Assembly (NCBI RefSeq): GCF_001653565.1
Contig: NZ_LYPB01000049.1
Coordinates: 124,001 to 188,000 of the forward strand
DNA length: 64,000 nucleotides
From: Paenibacillus oryzisoli
GTDB lineage: Bacteria > Bacillota > Bacilli > Paenibacillales > NBRC-103111
Direction: 5' to 3'
The stretch's first letter is position 1. Each line of letters starts with the position of its first letter. This document shows positions 14,679 to 22,254 of this stretch, in pieces. The notes under the pieces are model-generated. The model had not been told where the DNA came from and searched no databases. It worked only from the letters and a program-made list of their open reading frames with translations. The position numbers and the translations under genes were made by a program.

Positions 14679-16943
14679 TTAATGGTCGTCGCCGTCATTT
14701 TTCTTGACAACAACGCTTCCGTTATTCTTATCAACCATGAATCCGTGCTTCGTGACCCAATCACGAATCGTTCTCTCAGCAACTGGCTTACCAGTCGATG
14801 AGAACCACTCAGCCAAGTCTTTTAACGTCGGCGGCTCACCCATATTGCAGTTGTTTACCGCATCCTCAAACTCCTCGGCCTTGCTTCGTCGGTCCTCTTT
14901 TGCTTTGTCTTTTCGCTTTCCTATAGCTTTCTGCCAAGGTGGTTTATTCCCCTCACCTTCCGGATCTATGTCTTTCAAGCTGCCTACATCATCCACACGA
15001 TGGACTGGATATTGGAACCACATGTTAACTGGTGCGAACTTGGCATATTCCCTCAGCGTGCCCTCGACGCGCCATGCTGAGCGGCCACGAACAGCAGCAA
15101 GCACGCGATTTATTTCCTCATGAGCTGATGCTAGTTCCGTGTTGTAAATAGCAAGCTTAGCGTGATTTTCCATGGCTTTAGCACTTAACAAATCGTCCTG
15201 TGACACATGATCTAGCAAGTATTTAGGATTGTACTCAGTAAAGTACCGCTGGTATACGGCACAGGTCGATTTGTTCTCTTCTTGCTTGAGTAATGCTTCC
15301 GTTACCTCAAGTTCCACTAAATCGATTAATGCATCGGGGTCTCGAGCGAATACGCCGCTTCCGCTGGCCCGGTCCATGGACTTCTTGCCACCCTGTGAGC
15401 CCTTTGAGTGATGGTGACAGTAAATGACACTGGCCCCTAATTCCGTGGCTATCTTATCAAACTGATTCGTGAAATGGGCCATCTGGTCAGCGCTATTCTC
15501 ATCGCCAGTAAGAACCTTGTAAATTGGATCGATGATAATTGCGATATACCCCTTCTTAGCTGCCCGTCGAATAAGCTTAGGTGCCAATTTGTCCATAGGT
15601 ACCGATTTGCCACGTAAATTCCAGATATCGATGTTGGCGAGGTTAGTTGGTGGAAGTCCCACTGCTTGGTATACGTCTTTGAATCGATGCAAGCAGCTTG
15701 CACGGTCAAGTTCCAAATTTGCATATAGAACCTTACCTTTTGTGCATTGCCATCCCATCCACTTATCACCTTCTGCTATAGCTATACTCAGCTCAATAAG
15801 TGCAAAGCTCTTGCCAGCCTTCGACGGCCCCGCCATAAGCATTTTATGTCCCTGCCTGAGCACGCCATGAATAAGAGGGGGTGCCAGCTTTGGCATGTCA
15901 TTCCAATAATCAGTGAGATTCTCGGGATCCGGAAGATCATCATTCACACCTTCGATCCATTCATTCCACTCAGTCCAACTGTTCTTTCCGATGTTCGTAT
16001 CGACGATGAATTGCTTTTTACCGTTCCGTTCAACACCTGGCATACGAGACAATCTAGAAGGATTTCGATTCTGCTTATCGATGTTCAGGCCGTTTTTTTT
16101 ACAGATTTCATACAAATAATCGACACGCTTACGATACTCGTCATAGTTGGCCGCATCGACCTTTACAATGGCGTGAAGGCTCTTACCTCCGCTATATACC
16201 ATGACGGCTATCGGCAGCTCTAACTCACGCATGATGGCATTCTGCTTCTCAATGTCCATAGTGTCAGATTCAACTAACGCATAGCGGAATTCGGTGACAT
16301 TATCATTTTTTACACCTTTACCATCAAGAGGATTGAATCGGATCCACGCGCCAGCCTCAGGTTTGCAATCACCCAATACGGAACCAATGTCGCCATCACA
16401 TTGATTAAGCGCTTGAATTAACTCGCCTGCTGTACGATCGTACGCACCTTTTGTAGGCAAGTATTTACCTTCATCATCCTGCCAAGTGTCCGTGACATAT
16501 CCGACATTCTCGGATGCTTCGAATAACGTCGACAGATACGTGGTCATCTGTTGCACAGGATTCCAAACGGATGGTTCGTGAACCTCTTTGCCTTCGATCC
16601 AGTTCTTATCAACAACCACATAATCTCCGCCGGCAATCTCATCGTCCCAACCTAATTCGTGTTCTTCACGACTTGACGAACGAGGTAGCCAACCATTATC
16701 TTTCGCCATTTTTGTAATCGTGGCGCCAGTGACTGGTGATCCAGTTCCCTCAAAAGAAGTCCATTTTTTGAAGCATTCACCAGGACGATAGCGCACACCA
16801 TCACGGCTGCTCCAACTTTCCCAATCGCTTGCTGTGTACCCTTCATATTTAAGCGCCATTCCTACGTTGACCCATTCGGTATAGCTCAGATAGGCCGGGT
16901 CAACGTAGGCCAGCAAAGCAATAAGATCTAGCTTATTCTCCAT
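14679..16943 (-). CDS. Phage primase-helicase with PriCT-2-like start and RepA-like AAA ATPase
   Basis: 754 residues. Residues 1-90 resemble a PriCT-2 region (DPAYLSYTEWVNVGMALKYEG). About 150-320 resemble a primase catalytic-type domain (IAVMVYSGGKSLHAIVKVDA). About 360-560 are a RecA/RepA-like ATPase with Walker A in MAGPSKAGKSFAL, Walker B in GYIAIIIDPIYK, and VIYCHHHSKG. The C-terminus has a basic linker and a winged-helix-like end (LAEWFSSTGKPVAERTIRDW). It should prime and unwind phage DNA. AGGAGG precedes the ATG. It stands next to the palindrome array that could be its origin. Confidence 0.85.
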   Translation of the reverse strand: MENKLDLIALLAYVDPAYLSYTEWVNVGMALKYEGYTASDWESWSSRDGVRYRPGECFKKWTSFEGTGSPVTGATITKMAKDNGWLPRSSSREEHELGWDDEIAGGDYVVVDKNWIEGKEVHEPSVWNPVQQMTTYLSTLFEASENVGYVTDTWQDDEGKYLPTKGAYDRTAGELIQALNQCDGDIGSVLGDCKPEAGAWIRFNPLDGKGVKNDNVTEFRYALVESDTMDIEKQNAIMRELELPIAVMVYSGGKSLHAIVKVDAANYDEYRKRVDYLYEICKKNGLNIDKQNRNPSRLSRMPGVERNGKKQFIVDTNIGKNSWTEWNEWIEGVNDDLPDPENLTDYWNDMPKLAPPLIHGVLRQGHKMLMAGPSKAGKSFALIELSIAIAEGDKWMGWQCTKGKVLYANLELDRASCLHRFKDVYQAVGLPPTNLANIDIWNLRGKSVPMDKLAPKLIRRAAKKGYIAIIIDPIYKVLTGDENSADQMAHFTNQFDKIATELGASVIYCHHHSKGSQGGKKSMDRASGSGVFARDPDALIDLVELEVTEALLKQEENKSTCAVYQRYFTEYNPKYLLDHVSQDDLLSAKAMENHAKLAIYNTELASAHEEINRVLAAVRGRSAWRVEGTLREYAKFAPVNMWFQYPVHRVDDVGSLKDIDPEGEGNKPPWQKAIGKRKDKAKEDRRSKAEEFEDAVNNCNMGEPPTLKDLAEWFSSTGKPVAERTIRDWVTKHGFMVDKNNGSVVVKKNDGDDH

Positions 16944-17011
16944 TTAGACCTCCTGATTTCACTCAACATTATTTCCTTCTATAATTCGAAAATTAGAAGA
17001 TATCACCGATG

Positions 17012-17293
17012 TTATCGTGTCCGTATATCAAAAATCTCGTTCTCTGTTTCATCAGTTGTAACAGTCATCATGCCGTCCCATTCCTCGCGGATCTGTATAG
17101 CCTTGGCTACTACAGCTTCCTTTTGCTTCTTGGTGAGGACAATGTCCATCGCCTCACCATAATGCCGTTCAGCTGCTGCATAGGCGCGGGTATGATAGAT
17201 GTTCATGACGGACCAGAACTTCTCATGTGTTAATTGCTTAATCTTTTGAAAAAATCTGCGTTTTTGATTGTCATCCACGACGCTCACCACCAC
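17012..17293 (-). CDS. Phage protein of unknown function (93 aa)
   Basis: Helical protein with SVVDDNQKRRFFQKIKQLTHEK near the start and a basic/acidic mix; no Cys. Three consecutive GTG codons overlap the stop of the small membrane gene upstream, so the exact start is uncertain (GTG at 17293, 17290 or 17287). Position next to the primase suggests a replication-region accessory protein; nothing more can be said. Confidence 0.6.
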   Translation of the reverse strand: MVVSVVDDNQKRRFFQKIKQLTHEKFWSVMNIYHTRAYAAAERHYGEAMDIVLTKKQKEAVVAKAIQIREEWDGMMTVTTDETENEIFDIRTR

Positions 17294-17400
17294 TTAACAA
17301 TGATATAAATAATTGCAATTACGATAACCTCTATTGCTAGTGCGCACATAATACCACGGAAAGCACCAAGCCCGTCGTCATGTTCTTTCATTGAATCCAT
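17284..17400 (-). CDS. Small single-span membrane protein (38 aa)
   Basis: Start MDSMKEHDDGLGAFRG, then one membrane segment IMCALAIEVIVIAIIYIIV and the end KWW. An alternative ATG at 17391 would give 35 residues. It overlaps the 3' end of the AbrB-like gene and the start of the next gene, so it is translationally coupled. Role unknown; the topology (short charged N-terminus, one span) is common in phage early membrane peptides. Confidence 0.6.
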   Translation of the reverse strand: MDSMKEHDDGLGAFRGIMCALAIEVIVIAIIYIIVKWW

Positions 17401-17638
17401 AACCAGCAATTCGTTTCGCGCAAGATGTGCAAATCCTTCTATCCCAAATGTTGTTCAGGTTCTCAGTTGATTGGCAGAACACACAACCGGGTGCATACTT
17501 TTGAATAACGATACGATCGCCATCAACGAATACTTCAAGTGGATCTAAGTCCGCGATACCAAGAGTATTACGTAGTTCCTTTGGTAAACAGATACGTCCT
17601 AATACGTCGATTTTGCGTACGATTCCTGTTGATTTCAT
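17378..17638 (-). CDS. AbrB-family transcription regulator with C-terminal zinc motif
   Basis: 86 residues. Residues 1-48 form the swapped-hairpin AbrB DNA-binding domain (GIVRKIDVLGRICLPKELRN, LEVFVDGDRIVIQKY). The C-terminal part carries CVFC and CTSC pairs that can bind one zinc ion. Proteins of this build are common in Bacillota and in their phages. The ATG has AGGAGG upstream. It could interfere with host AbrB/Abh control; that is inference. Confidence 0.85.
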   Translation of the reverse strand: MKSTGIVRKIDVLGRICLPKELRNTLGIADLDPLEVFVDGDRIVIQKYAPGCVFCQSTENLNNIWDRRICTSCAKRIAGYGFNERT

Positions 17639-17664
17639 ATGAATTCCTCCTAGAAATTTAGAAT

Positions 17665-19092
17665 TTAGCTTTTTACAATTGTTACTTTCCCTGTCATCAC
17701 AGTTGATACGTTCCCCGCTGCATCGATGACTTTTGCCTTATGCGAGTACGTCCCGTTCAGGTTCTCCGTGTCCTCTGGTGAGAGTAAAACTGTGAACACA
17801 CCAGCCGCTTCGTCAGTGATCGTGACACCACTTACCGTGTCTTTCTCTAAGATGTTAGTGGCAGCGTTAACTCGTTTCATACTCCATTGAACGGTAGCGC
17901 CACTTAGATTCACCGGTGATCTATTATCCGTAAAGGTTACCGGAATGTTTTCCGTATCTCCTGCGAACATGGTGAAATTCTGATTTTTCTCGGTCACGGA
18001 TAGTCCTCCTTTTAACATGAGCTGTGTCGATCTAGAAGCAAGAAGTCTAATGTTTGATCTCGAAGCAATAAGTGGGATAGATAATACCCGAGATGCTTTA
18101 AGTGGGGTACGCCCCACGATGCGTAGTGCAGAGTCGAATATTATTTGTTTTAGAGGATATATCACCTCACCGATCGTGAAGATCGATTGCTTCGTTTTGT
18201 GAGAAGAAGATGAGGCACCATAAATGACTTGCTTTGACTTGAATGGCACGTTACCAGGTACGCCATCATCCGTGATTGCTTGTAGTGATGCATAGGAAAC
18301 TGAGCCTGTATGATAGATAACCTGTTTAATCGATTGAGGATCAGCACCAATATGCCTAATTATTTGCTTTGATGCTACTTGCAATGTGCTGATAGCGCCA
18401 ATCATCTGCTTTGTTGCCAGACTACTAACACTTGTAAAGGATATTGCCTGTCTCGTTGCTTGAGCTGATAATCCACTCTGATAAATGCATTGTTTAGAAG
18501 CATATGCCGCTGAGCTGGAGCGACTAACAATTTGCTTAGTTGATAGCAGCGAGCTAGAAGTTGTGTAAACCCGCTGCTTTGTTGCATAAGCTACCGATCC
18601 AGAACTACCCGAGCTGCTGTCAACGACCCAAGTGCCTCCTGTTAAAGTGGCATGTCTGCCGTTCCCACTTATGTCGTTTACGTTACCCGCCGTAAAGTCA
18701 TATGAAGCTATCAGGGTAGAACCCAAATAGAATTGGGCACCGTACAAATTACCTTTGAGAAAACCACCAGAAATATAGTTGCGGAAGATAAATGTTGGGT
18801 ATGCAGTTGTAATACTACGAATTGCTTCAACTGTTGAACGAACGCTATCAGGAATAAAGTCTGTTGTGTTCGTAACCGTAACACCGTTAAGCTTGACTGA
18901 GCTTATTCCTGCTGAACTGTAGGAGTCTGTTCCTGAGCTGTTGTGTTGTACGTAGTCGCTGTTGACTGCAAACAACTTAGAAAAATTAGCAGGTCGACCG
19001 TTTGTCATGAAATCAATGACAATTTTGTCATAAGAGAAGGTAGGAGTAACTACATAATCGTCCACACCGTCCAGCGAGAGATAGTAGACCAT
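17665..19092 (-). CDS. Tail-fibre-like protein with 14-residue repeats and BppU-like end
   Basis: 475 residues in three parts. Residues 1-165 look like a ConA/LamG-type jelly roll (SLDGVDDYVVTPTFSYDK ... IASYDFTAGNVNDISGNGRHATL). Residues about 172-335 are a run of about 11 copies of a 14-residue repeat of the form (A/S)(T/S)KQxI followed by eight variable residues. Residues about 365-475 resemble the BppU N-terminal/baseplate Ig-like domain (FAGDTENIPVTFTDN ... SGATVQWSMKRV). All of this points to a structural receptor-binding protein. The odd point is the location: it lies inside the replication module, far from the tail genes. Confidence 0.7.
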   Translation of the reverse strand: MVYYLSLDGVDDYVVTPTFSYDKIVIDFMTNGRPANFSKLFAVNSDYVQHNSSGTDSYSSAGISSVKLNGVTVTNTTDFIPDSVRSTVEAIRSITTAYPTFIFRNYISGGFLKGNLYGAQFYLGSTLIASYDFTAGNVNDISGNGRHATLTGGTWVVDSSSGSSGSVAYATKQRVYTTSSSLLSTKQIVSRSSSAAYASKQCIYQSGLSAQATRQAISFTSVSSLATKQMIGAISTLQVASKQIIRHIGADPQSIKQVIYHTGSVSYASLQAITDDGVPGNVPFKSKQVIYGASSSSHKTKQSIFTIGEVIYPLKQIIFDSALRIVGRTPLKASRVLSIPLIASRSNIRLLASRSTQLMLKGGLSVTEKNQNFTMFAGDTENIPVTFTDNRSPVNLSGATVQWSMKRVNAATNILEKDTVSGVTITDEAAGVFTVLLSPEDTENLNGTYSHKAKVIDAAGNVSTVMTGKVTIVKS

Positions 19093-19095
19093 AAG

Positions 19096-19485
19096 CTACA
19101 CCGCGTATTCTGTATAGCCTACTGTTAACTTGATATCTGATTTGTTCTGAACCGACTGACCAGAAGGAGAAGTACATTTGTACCAAAACGGCTTAGCTAC
19201 GTTACTATCCGTAATGTTGGACATCGAGAGAGCCGCACCTGTTGAACCGTACGTGCCTGCCGATCCTGCGCTATCTGGCGCCAATTGCACCCACGTGGAC
19301 TCGTCTGTGCTCACTGCGTCCGTTGGGTCGATCGTAATACTTTGGTACGTTTTCGTGGAATCGTCATTGAACAACCACAGTTGAACCGATTGTGCACTCC
19401 CCGTAGTCGGGTGAGTTGTCGTGATAGGATTTGCGTCAGAAACGATATCAGTTAAGCCCACATTCTTGGAAATTTTAAGTGCCAT
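19096..19485 (-). CDS. Probable virion-associated protein next to fibre gene (129 aa)
   Basis: 129 residues, beta-rich, Thr/Ser-rich, without Cys except one near the end (FWYKCTSPSG). The sequence SVQLWLFNDDSTKTYQSITIDPTD resembles small phage structural proteins. It lies 3 nt before the fibre-like gene and has an AAGGAGG leader, so the two are made together. Probably a partner of the fibre-like protein, but I do not recognise the family. Confidence 0.6.
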   Translation of the reverse strand: MALKISKNVGLTDIVSDANPITTTHPTTGSAQSVQLWLFNDDSTKTYQSITIDPTDAVSTDESTWVQLAPDSAGSAGTYGSTGAALSMSNITDSNVAKPFWYKCTSPSGQSVQNKSDIKLTVGYTEYAV

Positions 19486-19505
19486 GATTGGTTAGCCTCC
19501 TTGGG

Positions 19506-20267
19506 TTATACGATCATTTGTTGTTCCATTCGTTTAAGCCGGTCACGAGCAATTTGAACATAATTGGCATCTAACTCAATACCTGTAAAATTGCGATTAA
19601 GAGAAGCAGCAGCCAGTGCTGTTGTCCCACTTCCGAGGCAATTGTCTAAAACCAAATCGCCTTCATTGGTGTATGTCTTGATGAGATATTCAAATAGTGC
19701 AACTGGCTTCTGCGTGGGGTGATAACGGTCCTTATCCCTCGGGAAGTAGAGGACATCGACGGGGTATCGGTCCGTCTGGCCGCCACCTTCGAAGCCCATC
19801 AGTGCATCATTGTAGTTGCTGCCGTCCGTGGAATGCTTCTTGAAACGGTTGACCGGCTTATGTCCAAGTGTTTTTTGAGGGTTGTATTGCGGAAGATTCT
19901 TATAAAATATTAGGATGTTCTCATGGGTCTTCATTGGCATTTTCTTAGCGTTGAAAAATCCAGTCGGTCTGTTCTTGACCCAGATCCACTCATACCGAAG
20001 CATTTGCAAATTACTGTTACCGAGTACTTTATCGAAAGGGGTCTGCGCTGTTAAGACGATAACCCCTCTGTCTTTGATCAATCTTTCATACTGCTGCCAT
20101 AGTTGATCCAAGGGGATCGGAGAGTCCCATTGATTCTGAGTTGACCCATAAGGCAGATCACACAGAATCATATCAAAACTCTTATCCGGCAAGTCTTTCA
20201 TGATGTCTAAGCAATCCCCTTGGAATATCTCGTTGATCAAATCAGTAAATCCTCCTAAGTTCATCAA
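19506..20267 (-). CDS. DNA (N4/N6) methyltransferase, beta class
   Basis: 253 residues. The catalytic motif IV is DLPYG (in DMILCDLPYGSTQNQWD) and the SAM motif comes later as VLDNCLGSGTTALAA, so the order is that of beta-class enzymes. The N-terminal FQGDCLDIMKDLPDKS is motif III-like. It methylates adenine or cytosine in phage DNA, which may protect against host restriction. No restriction gene is nearby, so it is an orphan. Start ATG at 20267 or 20264. Confidence 0.88.
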   Translation of the reverse strand: MMNLGGFTDLINEIFQGDCLDIMKDLPDKSFDMILCDLPYGSTQNQWDSPIPLDQLWQQYERLIKDRGVIVLTAQTPFDKVLGNSNLQMLRYEWIWVKNRPTGFFNAKKMPMKTHENILIFYKNLPQYNPQKTLGHKPVNRFKKHSTDGSNYNDALMGFEGGGQTDRYPVDVLYFPRDKDRYHPTQKPVALFEYLIKTYTNEGDLVLDNCLGSGTTALAAASLNRNFTGIELDANYVQIARDRLKRMEQQMIV

Positions 20268-20356
20268 TAATTCGACTTATTACAACTTATTTACAACTTA
20301 CATATGACTTAATTTTAAAACTGTAAAGTCACTCAATATTCAGCGAATGTTCATCG

Positions 20357-20818
20357 CTATTTCATAAAAACTACCCAATGCGTCTTGCTTCGACGGTTCC
20401 CAAAAAGCGGCTTTTGGTCGATTGCTTTGAGAACTTCGGTAATAGTGATTTGATCCTCGTTCCATTTGAAGATAAGCGTTCCGTTCGGTTTTAGGACACG
20501 CATGCACTCATTAAATCCTTGCTTTATATCTTCTTTCCACTCAGGCCCGAGTCTTCCGTACTTTTTGGCCAACCACGAATCAGAACCAGCTTTAAGTAAA
20601 TGCGGCGGATCGAACACCACCATGTAGAAGGAATTATCTTCGAACGGCATGTTCCTGAAATCGGCGATAACATCCGGATTAACGGTTAGTGTCCGTCCGT
20701 CACACAAAGTATCTTGCAGCTGGCGATTGTCCATGTACACAACGTCGTCATTTTGCTTGTCGAACCAAAACATTCGACTGCCGCAGCAAGCATCTAAAAC
20801 TCTTGCTTCTTCTTGCAT
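20357..20818 (-). CDS. Class I SAM-dependent methyltransferase, DNA type
   Basis: 153 residues. Motif I is ARVLDACCGSRMFWF, motif IV is the DPPH in MVVFDPPHLLKAGS, and ECMRVLKPNGTLIFKW is the post-IV strand. It belongs to a group of short phage enzymes of unclear target. The start at 20818 is preferred since GAGGTG lies 9 nt upstream of that ATG; an in-frame ATG 9 nt earlier exists. It sits between the short recombinase and the second methylase. Confidence 0.75.
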   Translation of the reverse strand: MQEEARVLDACCGSRMFWFDKQNDDVVYMDNRQLQDTLCDGRTLTVNPDVIADFRNMPFEDNSFYMVVFDPPHLLKAGSDSWLAKKYGRLGPEWKEDIKQGFNECMRVLKPNGTLIFKWNEDQITITEVLKAIDQKPLFGNRRSKTHWVVFMK

Positions 20819-20830
20819 GCTAATCACCTC

Positions 20831-21373
20831 TCATAAATGGAAGCCGCCTACGGCCTCGTCTATAATGTCTTGATTGATTCCGATATACCTAAGTGTGATG
20901 CTCGGCGCGCTGTGGTTAAATATCTGCTGTAGTAGCGCCACATCTTTGTATCTCTTATAGAAGTGATAACCGAACGTCTTGCGCAGCGTATGCGTACCGA
21001 TCTCCGACAGCCCGACTTCCGCCGCCGCAATGTTAAGGATGCGATATGCCTGGACTCGTTTGATATTCAGCTTTGTTCGATAGCTTGGGAACAACGGATC
21101 GCTGTCCTTCTTCCCTTTGATGTATGCGTTGATGATCTCTCGTAACTCCGCATTGATCGGGAACCGCCGCATCTTACCCGTCTTGCGTTCCTTGTGCGTA
21201 AGATGTGACTTGTTCCGCACATCACGGACATTCAGCTGAAGTAGATCGCCAATGCGAAGTCCTACGTTAATCCCCATTACTAACAAAAACCAATCCCGAT
21301 TCGAGCGTTTCAGTAAAACCCGTTTCATCTCATCCAGCTTCTCGACACTTCGTATTGGCTGTACAAACTGTAT
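20831..21373 (-). CDS. Short phage tyrosine recombinase, start probably a non-canonical ATA
   Basis: 180 residues if read from ATA at 21373. It has only the catalytic domain: Arg I in GINVGLRIGDLLQLNVRDV, Lys in HKERKTGKMRRFPI, box II in IGTHTLRKTFGYHF, a His in FNHSAPSITLRYIG with the nucleophile Tyr. The first ATG is at 21328, but coding similarity clearly extends upstream (IQFVQPIRSVEKLDE, compare the usual VEPIRDLEKIE-like start). The frame is closed by TAA upstream. AAGGAG at 21383-21388 sits 9 nt before the ATA. It probably acts in phage recombination or resolution rather than integration, since a full integrase is present. Confidence 0.75.
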   Translation of the reverse strand: MQFVQPIRSVEKLDEMKRVLLKRSNRDWFLLVMGINVGLRIGDLLQLNVRDVRNKSHLTHKERKTGKMRRFPINAELREIINAYIKGKKDSDPLFPSYRTKLNIKRVQAYRILNIAAAEVGLSEIGTHTLRKTFGYHFYKRYKDVALLQQIFNHSAPSITLRYIGINQDIIDEAVGGFHL

Positions 21374-21396
21374 GGCTCTCCACTCCTTTTATCTCT

Positions 21397-21729
21397 TTAA
21401 GATTCTATTTGTTCGTCTGAAAAGAAACCCGCCTTTTTCTTATGTTTATCACATGCTTTAACTGGAATAGATTTATCGGATTCTGAACTTCCTAATTCGT
21501 GTCCGAATATATGCCCGTATGTGGTCGCTTCTCTAGTGCATCCTTTGTAATCGCATTTCAGTTCATTTACCTCAATGATTTTCGTACATTCTTCACAAAC
21601 ATCGACCTTCTGACCAACGTCTGTTCTTCCGATATTTTCGGCGTTCGTAAAATACATAAATTCTTCATGCTTGGTTAACTCGCAAACGACGCATGTTTTC
21701 ATCATTTCCAATGCACGCTCCCTATTCAT
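21397..21729 (-). CDS. Cys-rich phage protein, likely zinc binding
   Basis: 110 residues with four pairs or singles of Cys: MKTCVVCEL, VDVCEECTK, LKCDYKGCTR and VKACDKHKKK. This suggests two zinc knuckles. The ATG is overlapped by the stop of the upstream 49-residue gene as ATGA. No family recognised. Confidence 0.65.
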   Translation of the reverse strand: MNRERALEMMKTCVVCELTKHEEFMYFTNAENIGRTDVGQKVDVCEECTKIIEVNELKCDYKGCTREATTYGHIFGHELGSSESDKSIPVKACDKHKKKAGFFSDEQIES

Positions 21730-21875
21730 TGAGTGACTTTACCTTCAACCTCTCGCTCATACATTTCAACGAGCATAGATTCTGTTAATCCCATAAATCC
21801 AATTAATGAGGAGTCAGCTTCCGTGGCATTCTCAAACCATTTTTTCGCTTTTATCAATTTTTCTTTATCCAACAT
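21726..21875 (-). CDS. Small phage protein, unknown (49 aa)
   Basis: Starts MLDKEKLIKAKKWFENATE with GAGGTGAC at 6 nt before the ATG; ends EVEGKVTQ. Helical and charged. It is coupled by ATGA to the Cys-rich gene that follows. Confidence 0.6.
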   Translation of the reverse strand: MLDKEKLIKAKKWFENATEADSSLIGFMGLTESMLVEMYEREVEGKVTQ

Positions 21876-21891
21876 CTACGGTCACCTCTAT

Positions 21892-22020
21892 TCATTTTGA
21901 TTTGTGTTTCGGACATTCAGTTATTCCGATTCCCTTTACGACAGTGACAACTTTTATTGATTTAACTGGGCATTTAAAACCATTGAACCCATCATATTTA
22001 CATGTTTCACAAACACTCAT
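21892..22020 (-). CDS. Small Cys-containing phage protein (42 aa)
   Basis: Starts MSVCETCKYDGFNGFKCP and ends GITECPKHKSK. The Cys spacing CxxC, C, C with a final His suggests a zinc knuckle. It lies 16 nt before the 49-residue gene. The leader is weak (GGCGGTG). Confidence 0.55.
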   Translation of the reverse strand: MSVCETCKYDGFNGFKCPVKSIKVVTVVKGIGITECPKHKSK

Positions 22021-22071
22021 TCATGTACACCGCCTATTCATTTTGATACTTTTAAATCATAAACACCTGTC

Positions 22072-22227
22072 TCAATTTCTCTTAGAATATGACCATAAGG
22101 TGATCTCCCCGGCTTTGTAAGATTCAACAAGCACACGCAACTTGTTCTTAGCTATTGTTTCTCTAGCTAATGCCTGCAAGCGTTTAATCTCATAGGAATG
22201 TAGCTCAATCTCTGGATTCACCTTCAC
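22072..22227 (-). CDS. Small phage protein, unknown (51 aa)
   Basis: GTG start at 22227 with GGAGG 7 nt upstream (start MKVNPEIELHSYEIKRLQALAR). An ATG 27 nt earlier abuts the helicase stop and is less well placed. Helical and basic. Probably co-translated with the helicase gene. Confidence 0.55.
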   Translation of the reverse strand: MKVNPEIELHSYEIKRLQALARETIAKNKLRVLVESYKAGEITLWSYSKRN

Positions 22228-22254
22228 CGAATTACCTCCAAACCGGATATGCAT

